Positions 34,487 through 42,847 are shown, counted from the first letter of the stretch. The stretch: 64,000 bases of DNA from Rhodospirillaceae bacterium (GCA_002731315.1 PCBG01000019.1:1-64000), one strand, 5' to 3'. Program-made: numbers and translations. The notes: a model not told the origin generated them from the letters alone.

Positions 34487-34927
34487 ATGATAAACATTAA
34501 TCACACGCTTTTGACCGCCCTCACCGCCATCTTGTTCCTTGCACCAGGGAGCGGGGCAGATACGACCAACAGGGCCCTGCAGGTGTCCCCGGTACCGGGC
34601 GTTTTTGTTGGCGGCGTAGGGCTGTTATGCAGTTCTAGCGAATCATCTCATAGGACCGCGTTCTTTTTACTGACACGCGACCGCGAAACAGCCGGCAGCG
34701 CGCTGTTCGACGATGATGATGTAACTTACGCGATGATGCCACTGACAGGAAAGACCCCGTCTGTTTTCAGATTTGGCGAGGGGTCCGATACTATAGAGGT
34801 GGATCGCAGAACGCTGGTGATATTAGAGTCAGATATAACTTATGATTGCGCATTATACAGTATCAGTGACCTGCATAAGGCAGCCGCGAACCATCTGCAT
34901 GATCTACTTGGCGAGAACAAGATTTAA
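34487..34927 (+). CDS. Small secreted hypothetical protein
   Basis: A 146-residue protein starting MININHTLLTALTAILFLAP with predicted signal cleavage near SGA. The mature part is acidic, with a Cys in VGGVGLLCSSSES and another in TYDCALYSI that could pair in a disulfide. No family is recognised. The frame is open upstream to 34349, but the ATG at 34487 gives the clear signal peptide. It is divergent from the HAD gene. Confidence 0.55.
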   Translation: MININHTLLTALTAILFLAPGSGADTTNRALQVSPVPGVFVGGVGLLCSSSESSHRTAFFLLTRDRETAGSALFDDDDVTYAMMPLTGKTPSVFRFGEGSDTIEVDRRTLVILESDITYDCALYSISDLHKAAANHLHDLLGENKI

Positions 34928-35233
34928 GGCGGGCTGTTCTGCCCCTTCCACCGGCCGCTGACGGGACAGGCGCGGAACAAACGGACAACCTGCTGGAGGC
35001 AACTTATCTTACCAGTATCGTGGAATGATTTTGTAGACGGATTCCGTGTCGGGTCAGATACAAGAAACATCGAACCCTTGTCTGCGCTGATTACAAATGA
35101 TTTCGATTTGGTAACCCCGGATATGGACAGAGCGGCAACCCTTACATGGGCGATAACGAATTCTTTCAGGATAAACGGTGATGCCGAAACATTCTATGAA
35201 AATGATGCCGTGATTGCCCCCCGTGGTGGATAA
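34928..35233 (+). pseudogene. Open frame continuing after the stop of the secreted protein gene
   Basis: Directly after the TAA at 34925-34927 the same frame stays open for 101 codons to a TAA at 35231. It encodes a plausible tail (NIEPLSALITNDFDLVTPD, then AATLTWAITNSFRINGDAE). There is no start codon near its beginning. It may be the remains of a longer gene cut by a stop mutation, or chance. Nothing else is seen between 34928 and 35374. Confidence 0.25.
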
Positions 35234-35374
35234 TCAGGTCACGCAAAATCTTGTTATGGGCATTGCAAGGCTGAAAAAAGGCGAAATTTGTCGTTATGAG
35301 CACATGCGCACGCTGTCAGGCGCATAAAACGTCTGACCGGTACATGAAAAACAGGCAGCAGCGGCCAGCATCTG

Positions 35375-35569
35375 ATGACAGATCATAAAGACGAAATCAT
35401 CGAAATGGCATTGTCCGACAAGGTGTCCTTTGACGCGATAAAGGACATCTATGGCCTTGACCAGAATCAGGTGAAACGGCTGATGCGCTCAGAACTCAAA
35501 CCCGGCAGCTATCGTGCATGGCGTAAGCGGGTCGAGACCTTCTCCAAACGGCACCCTATTTACAAATAG
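35375..35569 (+). CDS. TIGR03643 family small protein
   Basis: A 64-residue protein with the family pattern EIIEMALSDKVSFDAIKDIYGLDQNQVKRLMRSELKPGSYRAWRKRV. This looks like a small helix-turn-helix-type helical domain ending in a basic tail. Function is unknown; DNA binding is possible from the helical, basic character. Confidence 0.82.
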   Translation: MTDHKDEIIEMALSDKVSFDAIKDIYGLDQNQVKRLMRSELKPGSYRAWRKRVETFSKRHPIYK

Positions 35570-35856
35570 GTCCGTATTGGCCAGCCTTGCTGTTGAACGC
35601 AGATGGTTGGCTTTCAGCATGATGGTCCCACTGCCATTATGAAGACTGGTTTGAACAGAACGCTCGAATCAATGCACCGCAAATCTGGACAGCCTTACTT
35701 TTTCAGAAAATAATGATACGCTTTTGAACTGGTCCACTGCCTAAAGTGCTGCGCCCCGAGCAGTCGTCACGCGTGGATAAGTGAACCCGCCCGGTGCACC
35801 GTGCAGCATTGCGCAATATTAAACTGAAGATCCTACATTCAACGAGGGAGGAATCC

Positions 35857-36474
35857 ATGTTTGTTTCCAGAAGAATCATCCGTCCAGAAGTCGGAAAGAC
35901 AGAACTTGCAAACGAGCGTGTTCATAAAATGGCAGAGCTTATCGGTGGCCATGGCGTTGGCACCCGCGTATCAAGGGTTATGGCCGGCGAAGGTGCCGGC
36001 GACCTTCACCTGTATGTGTATTTTGAAACCATGAGCCAGGCCATGGCTGTTGGCGAAGCGATGACAGCAGATGCCGGTGTCAAGGCATTGATGGCGGAAC
36101 GCGAGGCAAACCCGGCGGGAGCGGTCATCGGGCCAGAGGGTTTCCGCATCATCAGTGGTGACATAAAGGGGGACACTCGCGCCAGTCTGCAACGCGTATA
36201 TGAGATGAAGCGCAGCAATCTTCCGGCAGCCATGGAGATGCTGGATGAACTTCGCATCATGATGAAGGACGAGCCAGTTAATATTTTTGCTGGCGTACCT
36301 GTCATTGCGAGCAAAATGGACATGCTTTTTGTCAGCTATGCCTTTGCCGATTTGGCGGCTCTTGGCGCGGGCGTCGATGGCGTCGGCATTTCGCCGGAAT
36401 TCCAGGCAATCGTAGCGCGCGCAAGTGAAATTGGTCGGCTATGTGAAGCACGGATCACCGTCGCAATCGACTGA
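35857..36474 (+). CDS. Hypothetical protein, possible two-domain dimeric alpha/beta-barrel
   Basis: A 205-residue protein with a strong ribosome site (GGGAGGA) before ATG 35857. It appears to contain two similar halves of about 100 residues (MFVSRRIIRPEVGKTELANERVHKMAELI; RVYEMKRSNLPAAMEMLDEL), each with a beta-alpha-beta layout as in ABM/NIPSNAP-like domains. No catalytic residues can be assigned. The region upstream (35570-35856) shows no gene. Confidence 0.5.
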   Translation: MFVSRRIIRPEVGKTELANERVHKMAELIGGHGVGTRVSRVMAGEGAGDLHLYVYFETMSQAMAVGEAMTADAGVKALMAEREANPAGAVIGPEGFRIISGDIKGDTRASLQRVYEMKRSNLPAAMEMLDELRIMMKDEPVNIFAGVPVIASKMDMLFVSYAFADLAALGAGVDGVGISPEFQAIVARASEIGRLCEARITVAID

Positions 36475-36568
36475 TCGGCACCTTAATGTGTCATAAAAAT
36501 ATAGCGTGGCCCGGCCAGAATTAGGCAAGCGAGGCCACGTTTTATCTGTTGAAATTAGGCAGATGAAA

Positions 36569-36612
36569 TGTTGGGCGTACCAGGGGCTGAACCTGTGAAC
36601 CCTACCGTGTCC
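36569..36612 (-). repeat. Degenerate 3' fragment of tRNA-Val
   Basis: About 35 of 44 positions match the 3' half (CCA end, acceptor, T arm, part of the anticodon arm) of the intact tRNA-Val at 42597. Similarity starts in the flank (GAAATG) and stops in the anticodon loop. It lies at the left edge of the AT-rich accessory region, as expected for an old attachment-site copy. The rest of 36475-36795 holds no gene. Confidence 0.6.
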
Positions 36613-36795
36613 AAATATATACGATAGGCGCTAACAAAAAATTCAGATTGAATTAATACTTTGGCACACCGCAAAACCGTTTGCGCGTAGCACAGTTGTA
36701 GGTTTTTTTGCCTGCTTTTCTGGCAGTTTTGTGTCGGGCAATCACGTCGATAACTCTAAGTTTTTTTAACTTAAAGTTCGCCGGGCAAACGCGTC

Positions 36796-36831
36796 TAAAA
36801 AAGGTCACCGGCGATTATTTTTCCGGTGACC
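36796..36831 (-). terminator. Intrinsic terminator of the small membrane protein gene
   Basis: On the reverse strand GGTCACCGG and CCGGTGACC form a perfect 9-bp stem with an 11-base AT-rich loop, followed by TTTTTT. It is 40 bp past the stop at 36871. Confidence 0.87.
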
Positions 36832-36870
36832 CTAGCTCCTCCGCATAAACTTGGAGCGTTTTTCAACGTA

Positions 36871-37233
36871 CTACATGTACATCACATAAAGAAGCGACAC
36901 ACCCGTACCGCCGAATATTAGGGTGATCATAATTTTGAACATGCCCCACTGTGTCTCTTCAAAGCGTCTGTATATATTTGACTGCTTATCTTCTTCGTCG
37001 AAGTCCATAGAACATGCTTTCAAATCATCCATAGCGTCAACCGCTCCGAGAATGGTAAGCAGGTTAGCCAGCACAATTACGACAGTCATAGGCAAATAGA
37101 CAGATGTAGCGCCCATGCTGATCAGAAATAGCATCGCAATGTTGATGAAAAAGCCAACAGTGACCATCCACAGAAGATCACGACTTCGTATGCCGACCAT
37201 CGTGATACGGTTTGTAGTCATTTCTTTTGACAT
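36871..37233 (-). CDS. Small membrane protein, three predicted helices
   Basis: A 120-residue protein with hydrophobic segments at about 20-42, 45-65 and 97-118 and an acidic loop (DLKACSMDFDEEDKQ) between the second and third. A GGGAG ribosome site precedes the ATG and a strong terminator follows. No family is recognised. It is divergent from the DoxX gene, and both are AT-rich relative to the flanking chromosome. Confidence 0.6.
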   Translation of the reverse strand: MSKEMTTNRITMVGIRSRDLLWMVTVGFFINIAMLFLISMGATSVYLPMTVVIVLANLLTILGAVDAMDDLKACSMDFDEEDKQSNIYRRFEETQWGMFKIMITLIFGGTGVSLLYVMYM

Positions 37234-37403
37234 CGTTTAACTCCCATTGAATTGATGATATAGGACGAGAATTTTCTAATAGTCCAAAAACTAGTATTCG
37301 ATTATAAATCAATTAGTCGATCTGGTAATTGATTACTTGCTAAATAATGCCATTTCGTATTCCTGTAATATGTAGCGTGTTTGAACAAAGTCTGAGAAAA
37401 CAG

Positions 37404-37799
37404 ATGAATTCATCCCATCTAGATTTTATTTTCCGTTTTGGCATCGTCTGCGTGTTTTTTGTCAACGGTGTATCTAAACTACAAAACATTGATGGGGTCA
37501 TGGGATGGATGGAAAGTTATGGCTTTCCGGGGGCATTTATTTTCCCTGCCATTGCAATAGAACTTATAGCACCGCTGTTGATCCTGTTCGGAATTGAGCG
37601 CAGGTTTTCTTGTCTAAGCCTGATGGCGTTTTGTGCACTTTCTGCTTTGATCTTTCATTCTGATTTCGATAGTGCTGTTCAAATCACAGCGTTTCTGAAG
37701 AATATAGCATTAATGTCAGGCATCTATTTTCTAATGACAAAGAAACAAAAGCCACAAGACGCTGAATGGGACCACAATCGAACCGAAAAGTTAGATTAG
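37404..37799 (+). CDS. DoxX family membrane protein
   Basis: A 131-residue protein with four predicted helices. DoxX-type features are FGIVCVFFVNGVSKLQNIDGVMGWMESYGFPGA and AIELIAPLLILFGIERR. Family members are small inner-membrane proteins linked with redox and oxidative stress partners. It precedes the BisC-like gene by 110 bp in the same direction. The ATG at 37404 is preferred over the in-frame 37347. Confidence 0.78.
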   Translation: MNSSHLDFIFRFGIVCVFFVNGVSKLQNIDGVMGWMESYGFPGAFIFPAIAIELIAPLLILFGIERRFSCLSLMAFCALSALIFHSDFDSAVQITAFLKNIALMSGIYFLMTKKQKPQDAEWDHNRTEKLD

Positions 37800-37909
37800 T
37801 TGCCTAGACGGAATCAGAGATAAAACGAACACTATGTTACAGGTTTCATAAAGTAATTCCCGGTGTTGTTTTCTCTAAGAATTGGAAGTCATAGCCGACG
37901 GAGGTCCTC

Positions 37910-40204
37910 ATGCCGCTAACGAGCACTCATTGGGGTACCTTTAGTATCGACAGACAGAATGGTCGGATCATCAAACTGACACCATTTCTCGATGATCCTG
38001 ACCCGTCCGAGATTGGGCGTTCCCTGCCAGATCTTCTAGATCATCCTTCGCGTATAAAGCGGCCTGCTGTGCGCCGCGGCTGGCTTGATTTTGGACCAAG
38101 GCCAGCAAAAGGCGCACGGGGAAACGAACCTTTTGTTGAAGTCAGCTGGGATGAAGCTGAAAATCTAGTTGCTAGCGAATTAGACCGAGTGCGCAAAAAT
38201 TTTGGTAACAATGCGATTTATGGTGGCTCTTATGGATGGGCAAGTGCAGGTAGATTCCACCATGCTCAAAGCCAGCTTCACAGATTTCTGAATTGTATTG
38301 GCGGTTACACAAGCTCCAAAAACACGTACAGCTTTGCTGCCGCAGAAGTAATTGTTCCCCATGTAATAGGCCTCGATTTTATCGAGCTACTGACTAAACA
38401 CACATCATGGAAATCGATATCGGATAATTGCGAGCTTTTCCTCGCCTTTGGCGGACTATCACTTGAAAATTCCCAGATGGGCAATGGTGGAGCTGGCAGG
38501 CATGTCCAACGAGAAGGATTTAACGCTGCGGTAGACGCTGGCGTTGAATTCATAAACATTTCACCTCGTGGGCTTGATCTTGAACCAGCCATGACAGCAC
38601 AGCAACTGCATATCCGTCCCAATAGTGATACAGCGCTAATACTAGCTTTATGCCACACACTCCTGAAAGAAAACCTAGCCGATAAACATTTCCTGTCAGT
38701 TTATACGGTTGGTTATGAAAATTTTGCTGCTTATCTAGACGGCAAAACCGACGGTATTAAAAAAGATGCGAATTGGGCCAGCCAATTAACATCAATTCAT
38801 CCGTCAGAGATCGAAGGTCTTGCTCGTCGGATTGCGAGAAAGAAGACACTTGTCTCTGTGAGTTGGTCCTTGAGCCGTCAGCAATATGGAGAACAACCAT
38901 TCTGGGCAGCGATCTCGCTAGCATCCATGCTAGGCCAAATTGGTACCGCAGGTGGGGGTTTTGGCTTTGGTTACGGAGTATCCAACTATGTAGGTAATAA
39001 TGTCCAAAAAGTGCCCTACGCGTCGCTACCACTGTTAGGAAATAAAGTTGAAGATTTCATCCCTGTTTCCAGAATAAGCGATATGCTGCTAAATCCTGAT
39101 TCTGAATTTGAATACAATGGGATGAAAGGAAAATACCCCGATATAAAAATTGTTTATTGGGCAGGTGGAAATCCCTTCCACCACCATCAAGATCTCAATC
39201 GCCTTCAGAAGGCTTGGCAAAGACCAGACACAGTTATCATTCAAGATTGGTGCTGGAACGCCACGGCAAAACATGCGGATATTGTGTTACCTTGTACAAC
39301 CATGCTTGAACGCATTGATATCGGCATGACCCCGCGAGACCCCTACGTGATTTCAATGGTTAAAGGTGCTGAACCCGTTGGAGAGGCGCGTAATGATTAC
39401 GACATTTTTTCCAGCATAGCGTGCGCAATGGGACTGAAAGATAAATTTTGCGAAGGACGCTCGACTGAAGATTGGTTGCGTTATTTGTGGAGCGAATCTT
39501 GTGTGAGAGCATTAGATGTCGGGGTAGAACTACCGAAATACGATGAGCTTGTAGAAAAAGAATACATAAGAATTGATAAGCCGAGTGAAGAACCAATTAT
39601 GTTGGAGGCTTTCCGGTCTGATCCAAATAAAAACCCACTTTCTACCCCAAGCGGCAAAATTGAACTATTCTCGGAAAAAGTCAAAGGTTTTGACTACCCT
39701 GATTGTTTGGGTCATGCAACTTGGACGGAACCTGATGAGTGGATTGGCAATGCCACAAAAAAATATCCGCTGCATCTTCTTGGCAAACAACCACGTAATA
39801 AACTCCATTCTCAATTAGACCCTGGCGAATATGCTTCAAGAGATAAGATTAGTGGGCACGAAGCTGTAGAAATTAGCCCCGATGACGCAGCTAAGCGTGA
39901 AATCAAAAACGGTGATATCGTTTGTTTGAGCAATGATCGTGGCACTTGTTTTGGCGGTGCTGTCATCACTCCAAATCTTATGCCAGGTGTAGTAATAATG
40001 AGCACCGGTGCTTGGTTCGACCCTTGTCCAGAAACGGGGGCCTGTAGACACGGAAACCCAAATATTCTCACATCGGATATCGGGACATCTAATTTAGCAC
40101 AGGGCCCAGCAGCTCATACCTGTCTTGTTGAGGTGACACGATGCAGTGACGACAATCCACCCCGCTCCGCATTCAAGCCGCCTATTTTTCAACATCGAAA
40201 TTGA
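37910..40204 (+). CDS. Molybdopterin oxidoreductase, BisC/TorA-like (S-/N-oxide reductase)
   Basis: A 764-residue DMSO reductase-family enzyme. The active-site segment GGSYGWASAGRFHHAQSQ supplies Tyr108 and Trp110. Ser141 (in NTYSFAAA) falls exactly where the molybdenum-ligating serine of DMSO/TMAO reductases lies. The C-terminal molybdopterin domain follows (about 620-750, with GACRHGNPN). There is no Tat or other signal and no N-terminal Fe-S cysteine motif, so it is probably a soluble cytoplasmic reductase like biotin or methionine sulfoxide reductase BisC. A GGAGG site precedes the ATG. It is AT-rich for this genome and sits in the tRNA-Val-bounded region. Confidence 0.85.
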   Translation: MPLTSTHWGTFSIDRQNGRIIKLTPFLDDPDPSEIGRSLPDLLDHPSRIKRPAVRRGWLDFGPRPAKGARGNEPFVEVSWDEAENLVASELDRVRKNFGNNAIYGGSYGWASAGRFHHAQSQLHRFLNCIGGYTSSKNTYSFAAAEVIVPHVIGLDFIELLTKHTSWKSISDNCELFLAFGGLSLENSQMGNGGAGRHVQREGFNAAVDAGVEFINISPRGLDLEPAMTAQQLHIRPNSDTALILALCHTLLKENLADKHFLSVYTVGYENFAAYLDGKTDGIKKDANWASQLTSIHPSEIEGLARRIARKKTLVSVSWSLSRQQYGEQPFWAAISLASMLGQIGTAGGGFGFGYGVSNYVGNNVQKVPYASLPLLGNKVEDFIPVSRISDMLLNPDSEFEYNGMKGKYPDIKIVYWAGGNPFHHHQDLNRLQKAWQRPDTVIIQDWCWNATAKHADIVLPCTTMLERIDIGMTPRDPYVISMVKGAEPVGEARNDYDIFSSIACAMGLKDKFCEGRSTEDWLRYLWSESCVRALDVGVELPKYDELVEKEYIRIDKPSEEPIMLEAFRSDPNKNPLSTPSGKIELFSEKVKGFDYPDCLGHATWTEPDEWIGNATKKYPLHLLGKQPRNKLHSQLDPGEYASRDKISGHEAVEISPDDAAKREIKNGDIVCLSNDRGTCFGGAVITPNLMPGVVIMSTGAWFDPCPETGACRHGNPNILTSDIGTSNLAQGPAAHTCLVEVTRCSDDNPPRSAFKPPIFQHRN

Positions 40205-40446
40205 TAGCTTTGTTCAAATCGATGTTGCTTAAATGGATGTGGTTATCAAAGGCCTTTTGCCAACTGACCAGGGCAAGTCGGAACAGATCGTAAAGCAGGC
40301 AAAAGCGATGTGTACCGTTGGCAACACATTGTATTGTGACATTACTACAGTTTTAGAATAGGTGCTGTTTGACACAGATTAGGCCAATTGCCCCAGCCTT
40401 TCGCGGGGTTTCACTTGAGCGCAGTCGACGAATTAGGAATTTTCTT

Positions 40447-40764
40447 ATGACAGACAAGACTTACTTATCAGTTGCCACGGCAACCTTCATGTCAGAGGGG
40501 GATTTTGAAGCCTTTAGGGCAAAAGCCACCACATTTAATTCCGAAAAAGCATTGGCCTATCTTAAAGAGAACGGCCAAAGGAACTTCTCCATCGTCAAAG
40601 CTGACGATGACCAATCCGTCCGCGCTATGCTCATCTGGGAATATGAAAACCGAGAAGCTTGGCACCGTTGTCAGGAATTTTGGACTTCGTGGTTCAAGTA
40701 CGAAGATAATTACGTCGCGAAAGCTACCTTCGTTCGGGGTGAATGTCTTTTTGACTGGGACTAA
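40447..40764 (+). CDS. Small alpha/beta-barrel-like protein, copy 1
   Basis: A 105-residue protein. Its central part (MLIWEYENREAWHRCQEFW) aligns with the protein encoded at 40909 (WLFEYSDPEAYKKCQPIF), so the two are paralogues or distant homologues. Size and pattern fit dimeric ferredoxin-like (NIPSNAP/ABM type) domains. Function unknown. The ATG at 40447 follows an AGGAAT ribosome site. The stretch 40205-40446 shows no gene. Confidence 0.55.
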   Translation: MTDKTYLSVATATFMSEGDFEAFRAKATTFNSEKALAYLKENGQRNFSIVKADDDQSVRAMLIWEYENREAWHRCQEFWTSWFKYEDNYVAKATFVRGECLFDWD

Positions 40765-40828
40765 GGGTAACTTTTATTTTTCAAAGTAAACAAAATACAC
40801 CTTTATTACTTTTGTAATTGATTTCCAT

Positions 40829-40912
40829 TTATATGGCCCAGTTGAACAGACTTCCAGCGCACAGAAGCGTAGGCAGGGGCAGGATGGTGGTGGTGAGGAT
40901 GAGGTGCATCAT
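40829..40912 (-). CDS. Tiny hydrophobic ORF coupled to the 104-residue protein gene
   Basis: A 27-codon ORF (MMHLILTTTILPLPTLLCAG...) whose ATG overlaps the stop of the preceding gene (ATGA at 40909-40912). Its start resembles the 18-codon ORF upstream (MRLILTTIIL), since both lie in an imperfect repeat. It may be a short membrane peptide. The coding call rests on coupling and repetition only. Confidence 0.35.
   Translation of the reverse strand: MMHLILTTTILPLPTLLCAGSLFNWAI
40881..40912. repeat. Imperfect direct repeat, copy A
   Basis: About 32 bp (AGGATGGTGGTGGTGAGGAT...) closely matching copy B at 41271-41303 (AGGATGATAGTGGTGAGGAT...). The two copies bracket the reverse-strand gene at 40909-41223, and both encode the start of a tiny hydrophobic peptide on the reverse strand. 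Confidence 0.6.
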
Positions 40913-41223
40913 GATTTTGAGATATGTTCCTCAAGAACAACGCCACGATATGCAGTTAGTTGCATTTCGATATCTCCAAAATCCGCTTCCATTTGCTTGA
41001 AGATTGGTTGGCATTTTTTGTAAGCCTCTGGATCAGAGTATTCAAACAACCAACCTAATTGGGATTTGCCCTGCTTATTCCAAATTTGCATGCTAGCCCA
41101 CCGTATAAGGCCGTTGGCTTGCAAATCATCTAAATATTTAGCCCGCGCCACATTCCAACGGAATTTATACAACTCCATCTCTTTCTCAGACTTGAAAACA
41201 CCTGAGGTGAAATTGATTAGCAA
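40909..41223 (-). CDS. Small alpha/beta-barrel-like protein, copy 2 (TTG start)
   Basis: A 104-residue protein with the WLFEYSDPEAYKKCQPIFKQM segment shared with the protein at 40447. It begins with TTG (LINFTSGVF) after a strong GGGAGGA ribosome site at the correct spacing. It is flanked by the repeat-encoded tiny ORFs at 41243-41299 and 40829-40912, which could form one small operon. Function unknown. Confidence 0.55.
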   Translation of the reverse strand: MLINFTSGVFKSEKEMELYKFRWNVARAKYLDDLQANGLIRWASMQIWNKQGKSQLGWLFEYSDPEAYKKCQPIFKQMEADFGDIEMQLTAYRGVVLEEHISKS

Positions 41224-41242
41224 TTTTTCCTCCCAAGATTCT

Positions 41243-41299
41243 CTACCACGCCAACAGCGCGAGCATCATCAGGATGATAGTGGTGAGGATGAGGCGCAT
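41243..41299 (-). CDS. Tiny hydrophobic ORF upstream of the 104-residue protein gene
   Basis: An 18-residue ORF, MRLILTTIILMMLALLAW, wholly hydrophobic after the first two residues. It ends 20 bp before the TTG of the next gene. It could be a leader or a membrane micropeptide. Its resemblance to the ORF at 40829 makes chance somewhat less likely. Confidence 0.35.
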   Translation of the reverse strand: MRLILTTIILMMLALLAW

Positions 41300-41303
41300 G
41301 CAT
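41271..41303. repeat. Imperfect direct repeat, copy B
   Basis: Partner of the repeat at 40881-40912; see that entry. Contains the start codon of the 18-residue ORF on the reverse strand. Confidence 0.6.
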
Positions 41304-41406
41304 ATACCTTTTAAGCTTCACTTGGTGAGAGACTTTACAGCGATTCGAATAGCCGCATCAATAAAGCGTGGAAATAATATGTGTTCTGGACAACTTATCT
41401 GTACTT

Positions 41407-41438
41407 GTCCCCGTCCCCACCCGTAGGGTAGCGGGGAC
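41407..41438. other. Inverted repeat in a gene-free stretch
   Basis: GTCCCCG (41407-41413) and CGGGGAC (41432-41438) enclose a second small stem (ACCC-GTA-GGGT). No T-tract follows. The same GTCCCCG/CGGGGAC arms recur in the leader at 41901. The stretch 41304-41900 otherwise holds only this and the tRNA pseudogene. Confidence 0.4.
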
Positions 41439-41564
41439 GTACCGGTTCGCAAAACTTATGGCCAGTCACGTGGATCTGTGACGGGTTAAGTCATTTCTCT
41501 GTTTGTCCAAACAAATTTCTCCTCACACACCACTTGTATTAATGTCATTTTCTGAAGGGTGAAA

Positions 41565-41641
41565 TGGTGGGCGTGTCAGGGGTTGAACCTGTGACCCCTA
41601 TGGTGTCAACGTAGTGCGCTCCCGCCGAGTCACACCAACGC
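41565..41641 (-). pseudogene. Degenerate tRNA-Val copy
   Basis: From the CCA end through the D arm, 59 of 65 positions match the intact tRNA-Val at 42597, including the GAC anticodon. The 5' acceptor strand is altered and cannot fully pair, and the anticodon stem has a C-A mismatch. The similarity extends into the 3' flank (CTGAAGG-TGAAATGG). It is a relic of duplication or of a tRNA-targeted insertion. Confidence 0.72.
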
Positions 41642-41900
41642 CACCAGGTATAATAGAAATTTTTACTCATTAAATCATGGGCTTATCATTAAATTTATGT
41701 CTGACGTTGTGCTCTAGGACAGAGAGAAATTCCAGTAATTTCCCGTGAATATTAAGCGTGATTGTGACACCTGCGTGACAAGATCTGCGGCAAAAGCTGA
41801 GAAATTTATGAGAAATTTCGTGGGCTCTTGTAAATGCATTTGAGTTAGAATTGTGGACGACTATCCTTGACTCAAAAGCATAGAATCAGTCAGAACGCGT

Positions 41901-41966
41901 GGTCCCCGGGCTTTTCGAAGGTGCCAAAAAGGCGAAAAGACCGGGAGCCTCTTGAGTGCCGGGGAC
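41901..41966 (+). promoter_or_regulatory. Hairpin enclosing the ribosome binding site of the NTF2-like gene
   Basis: Arms 41901-41917 and 41933-41949 pair in 14 of 17 positions, and the 3' arm contains the GGGAG ribosome site of the TTG start at 41952. The 5' arm segment GTCCCCGG (41902-41909) can instead pair perfectly with CCGGGGAC (41959-41966) while CTTTTCG/CGAAAAG stays paired. This would leave the ribosome site and TTG unpaired. The two structures exclude each other, as in riboregulators. Inference from base pairing only. Confidence 0.5.
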
Positions 41967-42362
41967 ACGACGACATTGAGCCATCTCCAAAAACTAGTTT
42001 TGAATTATTTTACGGGTGTTGATGAGGAAGACATAGATCTCATCCTTAGCACCCTTCACGAGAATTGCAGCTTCTCGGTCGAAACTCACGAGGTGAGCCT
42101 CAAAGGCCACGTTGAAATAACAGGAATGTTCAAGCTGCTTTGGTCAAAACACGTATTCGTGCTCCACGACAACTTCCACTTTGTTGAAGATGAGAATGGC
42201 GAGGATATAGCCGTTCGCTTCCAAGTGACGAATAAGCTGTTTGATGAAACCTTAGTTCATAAGTCCAATTGCAACTTCTTTACCTCCAGGGGCGGAAAGT
42301 TCAACTCAATCAGGGTTTATATGTCTGGGGAAAACACCCTTAACAAGAAGACTAGCCAGTGA
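41952..42362 (+). CDS. NTF2-like/SnoaL-like small protein (TTG start)
   Basis: A 136-residue protein with an NTF2-like layout: helix LSHLQKLVLNYFTGVDEEDIDLILSTLHENCSFSVETH, then strands including GHVEITGMFKLLW and DIAVRFQVTNKLF. Proteins of this fold bind small ligands or act as isomerases or hydrolases; the ligand here is unknown. No ATG is available near the start of the domain. The TTG at 41952 has a GGGAG site 4 bp upstream that lies in a hairpin. Confidence 0.6.
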   Translation: MSAGDTTTLSHLQKLVLNYFTGVDEEDIDLILSTLHENCSFSVETHEVSLKGHVEITGMFKLLWSKHVFVLHDNFHFVEDENGEDIAVRFQVTNKLFDETLVHKSNCNFFTSRGGKFNSIRVYMSGENTLNKKTSQ

Positions 42363-42540
42363 CCAATTAGAGGATTGATGTGTTGGTCAGTTTTTTGCGC
42401 ATCTGCACTCCGTCTGGAAATAAATGGGCGAGGGTATTCGCCGGCCAAAAATACCCGTTTCACATCTGCATTATGTCTGCACTATGTTTGCAAACTGCAG
42501 GCATTGCGATGATATGAGATAAAGCTGAAATATACAGGGA

Positions 42541-42558
42541 TGACGCTAGCAAGCGTCA
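42541..42558. terminator. Hairpin between the NTF2-like gene and tRNA-Val
   Basis: TGACGCT-AGCA-AGCGTCA is a perfect 7-bp stem with a 4-base loop, lying 38 bp past the 3' end of the tRNA and 180 bp after the NTF2-like gene. An AT-rich tail follows on the plus strand. It may terminate either transcript. Confidence 0.4.
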
Positions 42559-42596
42559 TATATATTTAATTCCAAGCATTTTTATGAAGGTGGAAA

Positions 42597-42671
<75 letters not shown>

Positions 42672-42847
42672 CATTTCGATGCGCCGCCAAAGCGCTCGGG
42701 AAGGCTGTAGTGATGCACCATGCGACGGCGTTTCGCAAGCCCTTTTTCCGCGCCTGGTGGCCCCTTTGAACGATGCCTTCCGCCGGCGCGCATCATGCCG
42801 CAGCAATGCTGGTTGGGCGTCATTGCCAAGCATGTTAGTGTTTTGAG

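Noticed and set aside
40881..41303. Two-unit CRISPR-like repeat
   Set aside because: Only two imperfect copies about 390 bp apart, separated by a gene; no array and no cas genes.
41565..41641. Second functional tRNA-Val
   Set aside because: The acceptor 5' strand does not pair with the 3' strand and the anticodon stem contains a C-A mismatch.
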